64,000 bases of DNA from JAVBSN01 sp031556525 (GCA_031556525.1 JAVBSS010000006.1:29332-93331); one strand, 5' to 3'; shown: positions 42,899 to 52,285, numbered from the stretch's first letter. Made by a program: numbers and translations. The notes: generated by a model not told the origin, from the sequence alone.

Positions 42899-43962
42899 TA
42901 TACCCGCCTCCTTTTCCAGATAAAAATGGCAAGTAAAATTATCACCGCAGACATTGCAAGCAATGATACTTGATTTAAAAGCACCATTGGTGGTGGCGTT
43001 GTATCAAAAAACTGTCCCGGAAACCTGACCAAGATTGCCAAGGCTCTGCCATAATATCCAAACCTACCATCGGGTCCCCTACTTCCCATATTGGAATATA
43101 CAATATAGAGAAACATTAGCGGCACTGCTGGAAGTGGATTCTTAAATACTAGGGCTACAAAGGTATACACGCAGATAACCATCAACATATTCGGCAGAAT
43201 ATAAATGCAGGTTGCCCACGCTATATCCCATAGTCTTACAGGGAATCCCACCATGCTTCCATGAACTTGACAAAGGACTCCAAATACTAGATTCATTACT
43301 CCCAGAGCCAGAAGCATGGCAAGAAATCCGCCAGTCACTTTACCTAAAACATACTCCCCAGCACGAATTGGCTTTGTATGCAATAGTTCGTATGTGTCTC
43401 TTTTCGTATCTCGTAAAAATAGCGAGGCTAAAAGGATTGTAGAAAAAAATGACATAAATAAACCACCAAAATCGGCAAACTTGCGAGCGAAATAGTAGGA
43501 AAATGTGTGCTCCTGTAATTTTACATCAATATAATCATTTACCTCCTGCACTCTACCCAGATGGTACTCATTATTTTCAAATGCATATCTGGCTCCAAAG
43601 AAACTCCTCTCCTCCTCGAAGTATATAGAAATCTGTTCAATACTCATTCCCTCTGTTTGCTCTATAATGTTGGCTGCTTCTTGTTCTGACATTTTTAAAT
43701 CTTCTATCAACGACCGTTTTAATTCCTCAAGTCCTAGCTCTCTAATTTGCTCCACGGAAGATGGCAAATATCCGTCCATAACGTCGGCATCACCTCTGTG
43801 TGCCATCTCAATTACTTTTAGTTCCTGTTCTGCGTCCAAATAGTGAATGTCCAGATAAGTGTATAGAGACTGATATACCCCTATAATTACGATAAATAAG
43901 CCAATCCAATAAATTGGATTCTTTACATAGTTTTTTAGTTCTCTTTTTATAATTGCTTTCAT
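42895..43962 (-). CDS. ABC-2 type transporter membrane subunit, first
   Basis: About 355 residues. A first membrane segment (IYWIGLFIVIIGVYQSLYTY) is followed by about 130 mainly helical, acidic extracytoplasmic residues, then a cluster of five to six membrane segments beginning GLFMSFFSTILLASLFLRDT. The conserved DTKRDTYELLHTKPIRAGEY is typical of ABC-2 permeases. Start ATG at 43962 after AAGGAGG; a longer frame to 44025 lacks a site. Confidence 0.85.
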   Translation of the reverse strand: MKAIIKRELKNYVKNPIYWIGLFIVIIGVYQSLYTYLDIHYLDAEQELKVIEMAHRGDADVMDGYLPSSVEQIRELGLEELKRSLIEDLKMSEQEAANIIEQTEGMSIEQISIYFEEERSFFGARYAFENNEYHLGRVQEVNDYIDVKLQEHTFSYYFARKFADFGGLFMSFFSTILLASLFLRDTKRDTYELLHTKPIRAGEYVLGKVTGGFLAMLLALGVMNLVFGVLCQVHGSMVGFPVRLWDIAWATCIYILPNMLMVICVYTFVALVFKNPLPAVPLMFLYIVYSNMGSRGPDGRFGYYGRALAILVRFPGQFFDTTPPPMVLLNQVSLLAMSAVIILLAIFIWKRRRVY

Positions 43963-44055
43963 GCTATCACACCGCCTCCTTGTTAAACATAGGATAACAG
44001 GTAAATAACAATAAAAAGACAACAAAAAAGAATCCCATATACAGGACTCTTTCTG

Positions 44056-45234
44056 TTATTTTATTTTAAAAATAGCTTTGGCACTTGCTCCGCCTTGCTC
44101 ATCATTTCCTAGCAATAATCTTCCGCCATGCCTCTCACAATAGATTCGACTGATATACATTCCCATCCCGAAATGCTGTAAATCATCCTGAGGATTAGAG
44201 TGATAAAATGCTTCTGTAAGTGTTTCTTGGTTTTCAGTAAAACCGTTTCCATCATCTGCTACTGAAATTTCTAACTCTTCATTCCGACACGTGAGCACAA
44301 TCTCTATTTTTCTGTTGGCATATCGAAGAGCATTTGACAACAGATTTTCTGTCACCTCTAATAACACTTCCAAATCTACATACACATCTTTGTGGGATTC
44401 TAGCACACTGACAATGCATTCTTTCCCAGTATCCTTGCTAAGGATTTTTGTTTCTTCCTTTATTTTATCTCCCAACATCTTGAGATTTATTTTTTTTCGC
44501 CTGATTTCACGTTGCTCCAGACTGGTCATTTTTCTCATAGTTTCGATGAAATGATTCATTCTATCAATCTGGGTCATTCCCTCTTGGAGGATTTCCGTTG
44601 TTTTTTCTTTATCAAAAGTTTCTTCTGGTACAAACTCTAACAGCATCTCTTGATACCCTCTCAAAACCGAAAGCGGTGAACGGATATCATGGGCAATCGC
44701 CGCACGAAGCGCTTTTTCTTCCTCTACCATCTGCCAGAGCGTTTTATTATTCTCGGCAAGCTGTACTCGCATTTTCTCAAATTGCTCGCATAATTGCCCC
44801 ATTTCATCCTTATTGTGGTAATCAACACAAAAGTCTAGTTCATCCTGAGCGATCATTTCTGATGCCTTTCCTAATTCCGCAATTGGTCTCTTTAACTTAT
44901 TTCGATAAAATAATCCCACCGCTATACAGCTTCCTGCAACAGAAAACACCAACACGGAATAGGTTTGCAGAAAATCGCAAATCTCATTTAGGATTCTGTC
45001 CATTTCACTCATATCATATTGATTAGGTCGTGATACATTTACCCAAAATTCATTATTATATTCCTTGGTGGCTTCATAATATTTCTCTTCATCAATATAC
45101 TTTAGCCAAATCTTCTCTTGGACTTTCATTGTTGTCCGTGCAACAAATGCAGATAGAAAAAAAGTGCAAATTAAACTGATTACCATATATAAAATAATTG
45201 TTTTCTTTAATGATAGATTCTTTATTTTTTCCAT
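44056..45234 (-). CDS. Sensor histidine kinase of the ABC operon
   Basis: 392 residues: two membrane segments around a short outer loop of about 55 residues, a HAMP domain (KRPIAELGKASEMIAQDELD), the phosphoacceptor helix LRAAIAHDIRSPLSVLRG, and an ATPase domain with NLLSNALRYAN, DDGNGF and FGMGMYI. The short sensor suits kinases that sense wall-active peptides at the membrane. It starts 13 bases inside the end of the response-regulator gene. The downstream ABC genes are probably its targets. Confidence 0.93.
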   Translation of the reverse strand: MEKIKNLSLKKTIILYMVISLICTFFLSAFVARTTMKVQEKIWLKYIDEEKYYEATKEYNNEFWVNVSRPNQYDMSEMDRILNEICDFLQTYSVLVFSVAGSCIAVGLFYRNKLKRPIAELGKASEMIAQDELDFCVDYHNKDEMGQLCEQFEKMRVQLAENNKTLWQMVEEEKALRAAIAHDIRSPLSVLRGYQEMLLEFVPEETFDKEKTTEILQEGMTQIDRMNHFIETMRKMTSLEQREIRRKKINLKMLGDKIKEETKILSKDTGKECIVSVLESHKDVYVDLEVLLEVTENLLSNALRYANRKIEIVLTCRNEELEISVADDGNGFTENQETLTEAFYHSNPQDDLQHFGMGMYISRIYCERHGGRLLLGNDEQGGASAKAIFKIK

Positions 45235-45896
45235 CGATAGCCCATCCCCCAGACCGTTTCAATATATTCCACATCTGTATACTCAGCGATCTTATTGCGG
45301 ATTCTGCGAACCAGTTCTGTAATGACACGGCTGTCACCTTCTGCATCATAACCACAAAGTTTTTCATAGATACGTTCCTTATCAAACACCTGTCCCTGAT
45401 TCATAGACAAAAACTCCATAATATCATATTCCAGCTTTGTCAGTTCCAAATAGTCCTCTCCTATTTGTACTTTCTTTGCTGTATAATCAATCATCATGTC
45501 CCCTAAAAATCGATATTCTGATTTTACCTTATGGCGTTCCTCACGTTTTAGGTGCGCTACTATCCTTGCCTCTAACTCTTTTAAGCTAAAGGGTTTTAAT
45601 ATATAATCGTCCCCACCAGACAGCAATCCACTTACCCGATCTTGTTCCTCCACCTTGGCGGTAAGAAAAATAATTGGGCAGGATATTTTATCCCTAATTT
45701 GCCTGCAAACCTCGATTCCGTCCATCTGAGGCATGTTGACATCAAGCAAAATTATATCTGGATTCATCTTGATTTTTTCCAGAGCTTCCCTACCATTTTC
45801 AGTAGTAGTTACTGTATACTGCTTGATTTCAAAATAGTTTCGTAGCATCTTAAGCATTTCTGTGTCATCGTCTACCATCAAAATTTTATATTGCAT
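45222..45896 (-). CDS. OmpR-family response regulator of the ABC operon
   Basis: 224 residues: receiver domain with MVDDDTEMLKML, phosphoacceptor aspartate in ILLDVNMPQMDG, threonine in FLTAK and lysine in YILKPFS, then a winged-helix output domain (LTKLEYDIMEFLSMNQGQVF, RVITELVRRIRNKI, VWGMGYRWKK). First gene of the run RR-HK-permease-permease-ATPase, a layout known for peptide-antibiotic or lantibiotic response systems. Its target could be its own promoter region. Confidence 0.95.
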   Translation of the reverse strand: MQYKILMVDDDTEMLKMLRNYFEIKQYTVTTTENGREALEKIKMNPDIILLDVNMPQMDGIEVCRQIRDKISCPIIFLTAKVEEQDRVSGLLSGGDDYILKPFSLKELEARIVAHLKREERHKVKSEYRFLGDMMIDYTAKKVQIGEDYLELTKLEYDIMEFLSMNQGQVFDKERIYEKLCGYDAEGDSRVITELVRRIRNKIAEYTDVEYIETVWGMGYRWKK

Positions 45897-45932
45897 CTTT
45901 AAATCACCTCGTTGGATATGCTCTTTTTAGCA

Positions 45933-45978
45933 AAAGCCACCTCATATGCACAATACTTTAGAAGTATGATATGGCTTT
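45933..45978 (-). terminator. Hairpin between rhuM and the response-regulator gene
   Basis: AAAGCCA at 45933 pairs with TGGCTTT at 45972, enclosing a perfect ATACTT/AAGTAT hairpin. On the minus strand it ends in TTTTG. It could stop rhuM transcription or serve as a leader element of the two-component operon. Confidence 0.4.
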
Positions 45979-46079
45979 AATTTATCTCAATTATAACATA
46001 TTCTCAAACATCTGTTATTCTCCATGTTCAATTCTGATTTGTTACTCGTTCCCGATTTCCGTTCAGGTTCCATATGCTT

Positions 46080-47165
46080 TTATTCTCCCGACATTTCCAA
46101 GTAGTGGTCAAAATCACTTTCAAACAATTCATCCTGTACAATTCGATATTTTTCAAATTGTGTTTCGGCATAAAGTTTAGCCTGTTCCGCTGAAACTTTC
46201 CCAGCATTCATTAGCAACTCTCGACCGTTAAATTCAATGAAACTATCTAGCCGATTCGCCCAATCCTCCATAGTCATAGGAATATGATTCTCTGCTTGAA
46301 TTTCTGCATAATCTAAATACAGCGATACTAAACGGTTTAGAAAATCTATTTCCCGCTCATCCAAATAATTTTTAGCAATAGAGACATCAAACTTTTGAAT
46401 TTTCCCCTCTGGAGCCGCCTTCCAAGTTGTTAATCCCATATTTTCTTTTCCTGCTTCTGCGCGCTCTACGATGATTTCTGCTGCAGTATGCCTATGCACT
46501 GCATAATGTAATTTGTTTTGAACCTTTTTAAAAAATTCTCTCGTAGTTTTAGATGCTTTATCATAATCGATAGCAGTAGAGTAAATATCAGTTACTTTTT
46601 GATAAAACATTCTTTCAGATTCACGAATTTCTCTGATTCTAACTAACTGTTCTTCAAAATATTGATTTGTCAATTTATGCCCTAGTTTAAATCTTTCATC
46701 ATCCATAACAAAGCCTTTAATTGTATAATCATTTGCAATGGAAATAACCCATTTTCGAAACTGTACAGCTCTTTGATTATCAACTTTAAAGCCAACTGCT
46801 ATAACCGCTTGCAATGCATAGAATTTTACGCTATATGTCTTTCCATCTTTGGCAGTATGTGCAAAAATTGCACATACTGAATTTTCATCCAATTCACTAT
46901 CTAAGAAGATCTTTTTAAGATGTTTCGTAACCACTGAGCGTTCAATTCCATATAATTCAGCCATCATTTTTTGTGTCAACCAAATGTTTTCATTTTCATA
47001 ACGAACTTCAACCGAATCTTCACCACTTACCGCTACAAACGTTAAGTATTCAGCAGCGGCTGAAACTGGCAAATTACTCTCTTTATAATCCGTCAAACTT
47101 TTTATTGCTTTTTTTCTTTGTTCAGCAAGTTGATTTAACTTTTGCTCTCTGTTATTAGATGTCAA
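46080..47165 (-). CDS. RhuM family protein
   Basis: 361 residues. The N-terminal half has the RhuM core: VEVRYENENIWLTQKMMAEL, then YGIERSVVTKHLKKIF and YALQAVIAVGFKVDNQRAVQ. The C-terminal half has a region with TTREFFKKVQNKLHYAVHRH and TAAEIIVERAEAG, which resembles Fic/DOC-associated extensions. RhuM was named as a Salmonella virulence protein; relatives are scattered on mobile islands and near restriction systems, and their activity is not well defined. TTG start with GGAGG seven bases upstream. It lies in the accessory stretch. Confidence 0.82.
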   Translation of the reverse strand: MTSNNREQKLNQLAEQRKKAIKSLTDYKESNLPVSAAAEYLTFVAVSGEDSVEVRYENENIWLTQKMMAELYGIERSVVTKHLKKIFLDSELDENSVCAIFAHTAKDGKTYSVKFYALQAVIAVGFKVDNQRAVQFRKWVISIANDYTIKGFVMDDERFKLGHKLTNQYFEEQLVRIREIRESERMFYQKVTDIYSTAIDYDKASKTTREFFKKVQNKLHYAVHRHTAAEIIVERAEAGKENMGLTTWKAAPEGKIQKFDVSIAKNYLDEREIDFLNRLVSLYLDYAEIQAENHIPMTMEDWANRLDSFIEFNGRELLMNAGKVSAEQAKLYAETQFEKYRIVQDELFESDFDHYLEMSGE

Positions 47166-47183
47166 AATTAATTACCTCCATTC

Positions 47184-47210
47184 AATTTTGCAGACATCAT
47201 CTGCAAAATT
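47184..47210. promoter_or_regulatory. 11-bp-arm palindrome just upstream of rhuM
   Basis: AATTTTGCAGA and TCTGCAAAATT around a 5-nt loop, 19 bp before the TTG start. No T-run follows, so an operator or RNA hairpin is more likely than a terminator. Confidence 0.5.
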
Positions 47211-47444
47211 ATTCTGAAATAGTTACATAAAGTCCCGAACAATTGAATTTTCATCAAATTATTATATCCTACCACTAAATTTGCTTAATCTCTTTATGCG
47301 TTAATTATATCTTATATATCGCTTGTTTTCTATAATGATTTTAATTTGTGACAACAATGTTGACACAAGTTGTTTCCTGATTTCATCAAACTCAATTGGC
47401 AACAAAAATTCACTTCATTATCACCAAATATGAACAATAAGAAT

Positions 47445-47477
47445 AATGGCAGATACTCCAAATAAATATCTGCCATT
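47445..47477 (-). terminator. Hairpin terminator after guaA
   Basis: AATGGCAGAT pairs with ATCTGCCATT (10 bp) about 25 bp after the guaA stop. The T-run on the minus strand is poor. Confidence 0.55.
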
Positions 47478-47502
47478 TAAAATAATCTGTGTTAAATTAA
47501 TT

Positions 47503-48798
47503 TTATTCGAACTCTATAGTTGCTGTTGGTTTTGGACTCATATCATAACATACTCTATTTACGTTCTTTACTTCTTTTAAGATTCTATCTGTTATCTTAA
47601 GAAGTATCGGCCATTCTACTTGCTCGATTGTTGCTGTCATTGCATCTATTGTATTTACGGCTCTTATGATTACCATATACTCAAACGTTCTTGCATTGTC
47701 ACGCATACCTACTGATTTGAAATCTGGTACTGCTGTGAAGTATTGCCATACTGTTTTGTCTAATCCTGCTTTTTGAAATTCTTCACGTAGTATTGCATCT
47801 GATTCTCTTACTACTTCTAGTCTATCTCTTGTTATTTCTCCAAGACAACGTACTCCAAGTCCTGGACCTGGAAATGGTTGACGGAATACCATCTCATCTG
47901 ATAATCCTAATTCAAGACCACATTGTCTTACTTCATCTTTGAATAATTGACGAAGTGGCTCTACTAATTCAAATTGTAGATCTTCTGGTAATCCACCTAC
48001 GTTGTGATGTGATTTTACCATCTTTGCAGTCTTTGTTCCGCTCTCTACTATATCTGGATAGATTGTTCCTTGTCCTAAGAAATCAATTCCTTCAAGTTTA
48101 CGTGCTTCTTCTTCAAAGATACGAATAAATTCTGTACCAATAATTTTTCTCTTCTCTTCTGGATCTGCAACGCCTTCTAATTTTGTTAAGTAACGCTCAG
48201 TTGCATCTACATATACTAAGTTGGCATCTAATTGGTTCTTGAATACTTCGATTACGTCTTCCGACTCACCTTTTCTCATTAAACCATGATTAACATGTAC
48301 ACATACTAATTGTTTGCCAATTGCTTTTAATAAAAGTGCTGCTACTACAGAACTATCAACTCCGCCAGATAATGCAAGTAGTACTTTTCTATCACCTACT
48401 TGATTCTTTACTAATTCTATTTGATCTGCAACAAAGTTCTTCATATTCCAGTTCGCTTCTGCCTTACATGTATCAAATACAAATGCTTTTATATTTGCTT
48501 CTGCTTCTTCCCAAGTAGCATAGTTTTCCTCACATTTAGCAAGTTCATGGTCTATTGCCATAACTGGAATTCCCATTTTATAAATATCTTCTATTACATC
48601 TATACGAACACCATCTACTATGTGGTTTGGTCCTCCATAAATAATAATACCTTTTACATTTGGTAATGCTTCCATCTCTGCTACAGTAATGTCGTGAGGA
48701 TAAATCTCACTATATACTCCTAATGCTCTGATTTCTCTTGCTAACACAGTGTTCTCTGTACTTCCAAGATCTAAAATTACAATCATATCTTGTTTCAT
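47503..48798 (-). CDS. guaA: GMP synthase with truncated, inactive glutaminase domain
   Basis: 431 residues against about 510-525 for GuaA. The ATP-pyrophosphatase half is intact: LLALSGGVDSSVVAALL at about 140-155, GQGTIYPDIVESG, PFPGPGLGVRCLGE, and the dimerisation end KPTATIEFE. The N-terminal class I amidotransferase domain starts normally (IVILDLGSTENTVLAREIR, IIYGGPNH) but about 90 residues are missing. Where GICYGMQ with the nucleophile cysteine is expected it reads GIPVMAIDHELAKC, then soon enters the next domain; the HGD histidine region is absent. It should aminate XMP with free ammonia or a partner glutaminase. Good ribosome binding site (AGGAGG). Confidence 0.9.
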   Translation of the reverse strand: MKQDMIVILDLGSTENTVLAREIRALGVYSEIYPHDITVAEMEALPNVKGIIIYGGPNHIVDGVRIDVIEDIYKMGIPVMAIDHELAKCEENYATWEEAEANIKAFVFDTCKAEANWNMKNFVADQIELVKNQVGDRKVLLALSGGVDSSVVAALLLKAIGKQLVCVHVNHGLMRKGESEDVIEVFKNQLDANLVYVDATERYLTKLEGVADPEEKRKIIGTEFIRIFEEEARKLEGIDFLGQGTIYPDIVESGTKTAKMVKSHHNVGGLPEDLQFELVEPLRQLFKDEVRQCGLELGLSDEMVFRQPFPGPGLGVRCLGEITRDRLEVVRESDAILREEFQKAGLDKTVWQYFTAVPDFKSVGMRDNARTFEYMVIIRAVNTIDAMTATIEQVEWPILLKITDRILKEVKNVNRVCYDMSPKPTATIEFE

Positions 48799-48949
48799 AA
48801 ATCTTTTTCCTCCTAAAATATTTCCTTTTATAAAATGTACTGTTTAATAACAGCACAAATGTTACTTAAACATTTAATAGTTTTTTACTTATGTATTATT
48901 TTAATACTATATTAGAATACCTTATTATTAAGTTTCCTACAAGATATTT

Positions 48950-49840
48950 TTATTGTTTATTTCTTTGTCCCTTATCAATGTTTTGAATCCTATATTGCTT
49001 AGGTGTAATCCCTTTTGTCCTCTTGAAACTTTTTATCATGTGACTACAATCTGTAAATCCACATTCTTGACTAATATATGTCAGATCAAAATCTGTAAAT
49101 ATAAGAAACTCTTCCACCTTGTAGATACGAATCTCCTCAATATATGCCTTACAACTCAGTCTATATGTTTCCTGAAATTTCTTTGCAAAATGTGAATAGC
49201 TCATTCCACATATCTTAGCTATATCAGACACTTTGATATTACTGTTCAAATTCACATCTATGTATTCAGTGACACTATAAATATCAAACACATTGTCTTC
49301 ATCAAACACTTTATTCTCAACAACAAATCCTTCATCTTGCCAACAACGTAATACACCAATTAACAACCTATATATTTCCGAACGCACTACCAAGTCATAT
49401 CCATATTTCTGAGCATTTTGCTCCAATATACATCTATGAAATATTTCCTCAGCATTAATTGCTCCAGTCTGCTCCTTTGTAAAATGTATATCCATACTCT
49501 TACTTCTCGCATGTTTAAAAATGCTCCTAAGTTTAGGTGAATAATTGGCAGTTACCGTCATTCTATTTATATCCAACTTAAATACAGCATAACGAAGATG
49601 ACCACCATCTACAGAATATATAGAATGAACTGTTTGAGAATCAAATATAATCATCTCGCCACAAGCAAGATTGTAGATATTATTACCATCATGCATCTCA
49701 GCCGTTCCTTCTAACATATAGATAATCTCCATATAGTAATGCCAATGTGGACGGATAGGAAAGTCATCTATTTTCGTATCAAAATAGAAACATTCAACTG
49801 GTATATTAAATAAATCACTTTCTTCAAACAAAGAATACAT
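48950..49840 (-). CDS. AraC family transcriptional regulator
   Basis: 296 residues: an N-terminal cupin (RPHWHYYMEIIYMLEGTAEM, then GEMIIFDSQTVHSIYS) that would bind a small effector, and a C-terminal double helix-turn-helix (IKVSDIAKICGMSYSHFAKK, YISQECGFTDCSHMIKSFKR, GITPKQYR). It lies divergent to the two SDR genes with 115 bp between, and so probably controls them. Confidence 0.93.
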   Translation of the reverse strand: MYSLFEESDLFNIPVECFYFDTKIDDFPIRPHWHYYMEIIYMLEGTAEMHDGNNIYNLACGEMIIFDSQTVHSIYSVDGGHLRYAVFKLDINRMTVTANYSPKLRSIFKHARSKSMDIHFTKEQTGAINAEEIFHRCILEQNAQKYGYDLVVRSEIYRLLIGVLRCWQDEGFVVENKVFDEDNVFDIYSVTEYIDVNLNSNIKVSDIAKICGMSYSHFAKKFQETYRLSCKAYIEEIRIYKVEEFLIFTDFDLTYISQECGFTDCSHMIKSFKRTKGITPKQYRIQNIDKGQRNKQ

Positions 49841-49955
49841 AATGCCTCCTAAAATAGATTTTTACTATTTTCATATACTTATATTATATTACAAACACTA
49901 ACGCAATGCTATACTCAAAATATATTTGTTATATATATAGAAGGAGGATGTTTTT

Positions 49956-50966
49956 ATGAAAGCTTTATTTATAGGTGGAACAGGCACCATTAGTAGCGCT
50001 ATTTCAACAAAACTTGCAGCAGATGGGCATGAGCTTTATTTAATAAATAGAGGTAATCGTAATAATGAGTTACCATCAAATATTAATTTCATTACTGCTG
50101 ATATAAATGATGAAGAGGCTGTTGCCAAGAAAATTGAAGGTATGGATTTTGATGTTGTATGTGATTTTATTGGATTCGTACCTTCACAACTTGAACGTGA
50201 TTATAGATTATTTAACGGAAAGACAAAACAATTTATGTATATAAGCTCTGCTTCTGCATACAGCAAACCTGTTCGCGATTACGTTATAACTGAAGGTACT
50301 ACACTTGCTAATCCTTACTGGGAATATTCACGCAACAAAATTGCTTGCGAAGAATATCTGTTAAAACAGTATAGAGAAAATGGATTCCCTATAACTATAA
50401 TCCGACCTAGCCATACCTATGATAATCGTAACGTTCCAGCAGGTCTGCATGGTGATAATGGTAGTTGGCAAATTCTTAAACGTATGATGGAAGGTAAACC
50501 TATTCTTGTTCATGGTGATGGAACTACCTTATGGACAATGACTCATAATACTGATTTTGCAAAAGGATTTATTGGTTTAATGAGTAATCCTAGCGCTATC
50601 GGAGAAGCATTTCACATTACATCTGATGAATCTCTAACATGGAATCAAATATATAAGATTATGGCTGATTGCCTACAGGTTCCTTATAAACCTTATTATG
50701 TATCATCAGATTTTCTTGCTGCTATAAGCAACTATGATTTTACAGGTGGACTTATTGGTGACAAGGCAAATACTGTAGTATTTGATAATTCCAAATTAAA
50801 AAGGGCTGTGCCTACCTATCAAGCGACTACTCGTTTAGAAGTAGGTATAAAACAAACTATTGACTATATTCTATCTCACCCTGAGTATCAGATTGAAGAT
50901 GATGAATTTGATAAGTGGTGTGACAAAGTAATTGATGTACTAGAAAATGCAAAAAAGGAGTTTTAA
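49956..50966 (+). CDS. NAD-dependent epimerase/dehydratase family protein
   Basis: 336 residues, extended SDR: MKALFIGGTGTISSAISTKL (glycine-rich NAD site), FMYISSASAYSKP, and an active-site region with YWEYSRNKIACE, where tyrosine and lysine are in the YxxxK arrangement. ITIIRPSHTYD follows. The group includes the CSP41/isoflavone-reductase-like reductases; substrate unknown, possibly a sugar or nucleotide sugar. It forms an operon with the next gene, two bases on. Confidence 0.9.
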   Translation: MKALFIGGTGTISSAISTKLAADGHELYLINRGNRNNELPSNINFITADINDEEAVAKKIEGMDFDVVCDFIGFVPSQLERDYRLFNGKTKQFMYISSASAYSKPVRDYVITEGTTLANPYWEYSRNKIACEEYLLKQYRENGFPITIIRPSHTYDNRNVPAGLHGDNGSWQILKRMMEGKPILVHGDGTTLWTMTHNTDFAKGFIGLMSNPSAIGEAFHITSDESLTWNQIYKIMADCLQVPYKPYYVSSDFLAAISNYDFTGGLIGDKANTVVFDNSKLKRAVPTYQATTRLEVGIKQTIDYILSHPEYQIEDDEFDKWCDKVIDVLENAKKEF

Positions 50967-50968
50967 TT

Positions 50969-51703
50969 ATGGTAAATATATATGGAAAATGGGCATTTAT
51001 AACAGGAGCAAGTAGAGGTATTGGTTATTTATCAGCAAAATTTCTTGCATCAAAAGGTTGTAACCTAGTTCTGCAAAGCAGAGAAACAAAGCATTTAGAC
51101 AAAGTTATTAATGAAGTTACTTCATTCGGTATAGATGTACATGTTGTTTCTACTGAACTATCAGATATTGACCAAGTTGAAAACATGCTTGCAGAAATTG
51201 ATAAATTGGGCGTGCAAATTGATATTGTTCTTAACAATGCTGCTGTTCAAATTGGTTATCGTGAAGATTATTTCAACACTCCTGTATCTGATTATATAGA
51301 AAGTTACAAAATCAACACGATTGCTCCCGCATTAATATGCTATCACTTTATGCCACACATGATAGAACGGGGATTTGGGCGAATTGTTAATACAACAAGT
51401 GGGATACAACTCGAGCCTCAACAAGCTGGATATTCTGCCAGTAAAGCTGCCCTTGATAAGATTACAATTGATTTAGGATCAACTGTCAGTGGTACTGATG
51501 TTATGATAAATCTTACTGATCCAGGTTGGTGTCAGACAGATTTGGGTGGTCCTAACGCTCCAAATTCTCCAGAAAGTGCAATTCCAGGAACTTTGGTTGG
51601 TATATTTGCTGATGATAAAAAATCTGGGCGTTGCTTTAGCGCACAAGAATATGTTGGAATGACATTAGAAGATGCTGTTAAGAAAGCTGAGAGTAAATCT
51701 TAA
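50969..51703 (+). CDS. Short-chain dehydrogenase/reductase
   Basis: 244 residues, classical SDR: TGASRGIGYLSAKF, NNAAV in place of NNAG, the catalytic serine in NTTSGIQL and YSASKAALDKI with the catalytic tyrosine and lysine. The C-terminal NLTDPGWCQTDLGGPNAP is typical. Substrate unknown. Translated after the epimerase-like gene with AAAGGAG in between; both are probably under the divergent AraC regulator. Confidence 0.92.
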   Translation: MVNIYGKWAFITGASRGIGYLSAKFLASKGCNLVLQSRETKHLDKVINEVTSFGIDVHVVSTELSDIDQVENMLAEIDKLGVQIDIVLNNAAVQIGYREDYFNTPVSDYIESYKINTIAPALICYHFMPHMIERGFGRIVNTTSGIQLEPQQAGYSASKAALDKITIDLGSTVSGTDVMINLTDPGWCQTDLGGPNAPNSPESAIPGTLVGIFADDKKSGRCFSAQEYVGMTLEDAVKKAESKS

Positions 51704-51775
51704 AGATATTTGAAATACTATCTTTTTTATGATATTATATCCTATATTAATTGTTTGATTTAAGAAAGGATAGTC

Positions 51776-52252
51776 ATGGGATTTTTAGATAATTTACTTA
51801 AGGGTGAAGTTAAAAAAGCAGTTGGCAATTTAGTTGGTGCTGCTATAAATGAAACCTTAAACAATAATACCACTTACAATTCACAACCTGAAAGAAGTTT
51901 TTCAAATACTTCTACTTCAAAAAAGAAGAATGAAGAAGCTGATTTAAGAGCAAAATTAGAATCTATTATAGCAAGTGAGTATACTGAATATGAACTTAGA
52001 AGAGAGATTCCTGCTTCTGAAATAGGAGCTGACCTTGGTGCCAAATCATACAGCTATGGCTTATACCTTAACGGTTCACCTAAAGCATTTATTATGATTA
52101 TGAAAGATCGTAATCACTATAGAAGTTTAGAGGTTCGTCTTGCTCAGGATGCTGCTTATGCTGGGGGTATACCTTATATGAATTTTATGAAGCATCTTCC
52201 AAATGAAGTTTCATATATATCAGATCGTTTAAGAAAAAATATTTTCGGATAA
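51776..52252 (+). CDS. Uncharacterised protein upstream of the reverse transcriptase locus
   Basis: 158 residues. The N-terminus is MGFLDNLLKGEVKKAVGNLV followed by a Ser/Thr/Asn-rich stretch to about residue 60. A compact C-terminal domain follows with LRREIPASEIGADLGAKSYS, YGLYLNGSPKAFIMIM and a basic end. The last half looks like a small endonuclease or YraN-like alpha/beta fold (SLEVRLAQDAAYAGGIPYM), but I cannot name it. AAAGGA precedes the ATG. It could belong to the RT locus by position only. Confidence 0.6.
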   Translation: MGFLDNLLKGEVKKAVGNLVGAAINETLNNNTTYNSQPERSFSNTSTSKKKNEEADLRAKLESIIASEYTEYELRREIPASEIGADLGAKSYSYGLYLNGSPKAFIMIMKDRNHYRSLEVRLAQDAAYAGGIPYMNFMKHLPNEVSYISDRLRKNIFG

Positions 52253-52266
52253 TTTAATAGACATTC

Positions 52267-52284
52267 TGGCATTTTGCCATTTTG
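52267..52284 (+). terminator. Short hairpin after the uncharacterised gene
   Basis: TGGCA and TGCCA around TTT, followed by TTTTG. The stem is only 5 bp, so termination would be weak and the following RNA might be made by readthrough. Confidence 0.4.
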
Positions 52285-52285
52285 T

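Larger units (their letters stand above)
47166..47502. other. Intergenic region between guaA and rhuM
   Basis: About 340 bp. It holds a palindrome next to rhuM and a terminator next to guaA, both listed. The middle is AT-rich, with no gene or further motif that I can support. It marks the edge between the accessory stretch and backbone genes. Confidence 0.45.
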
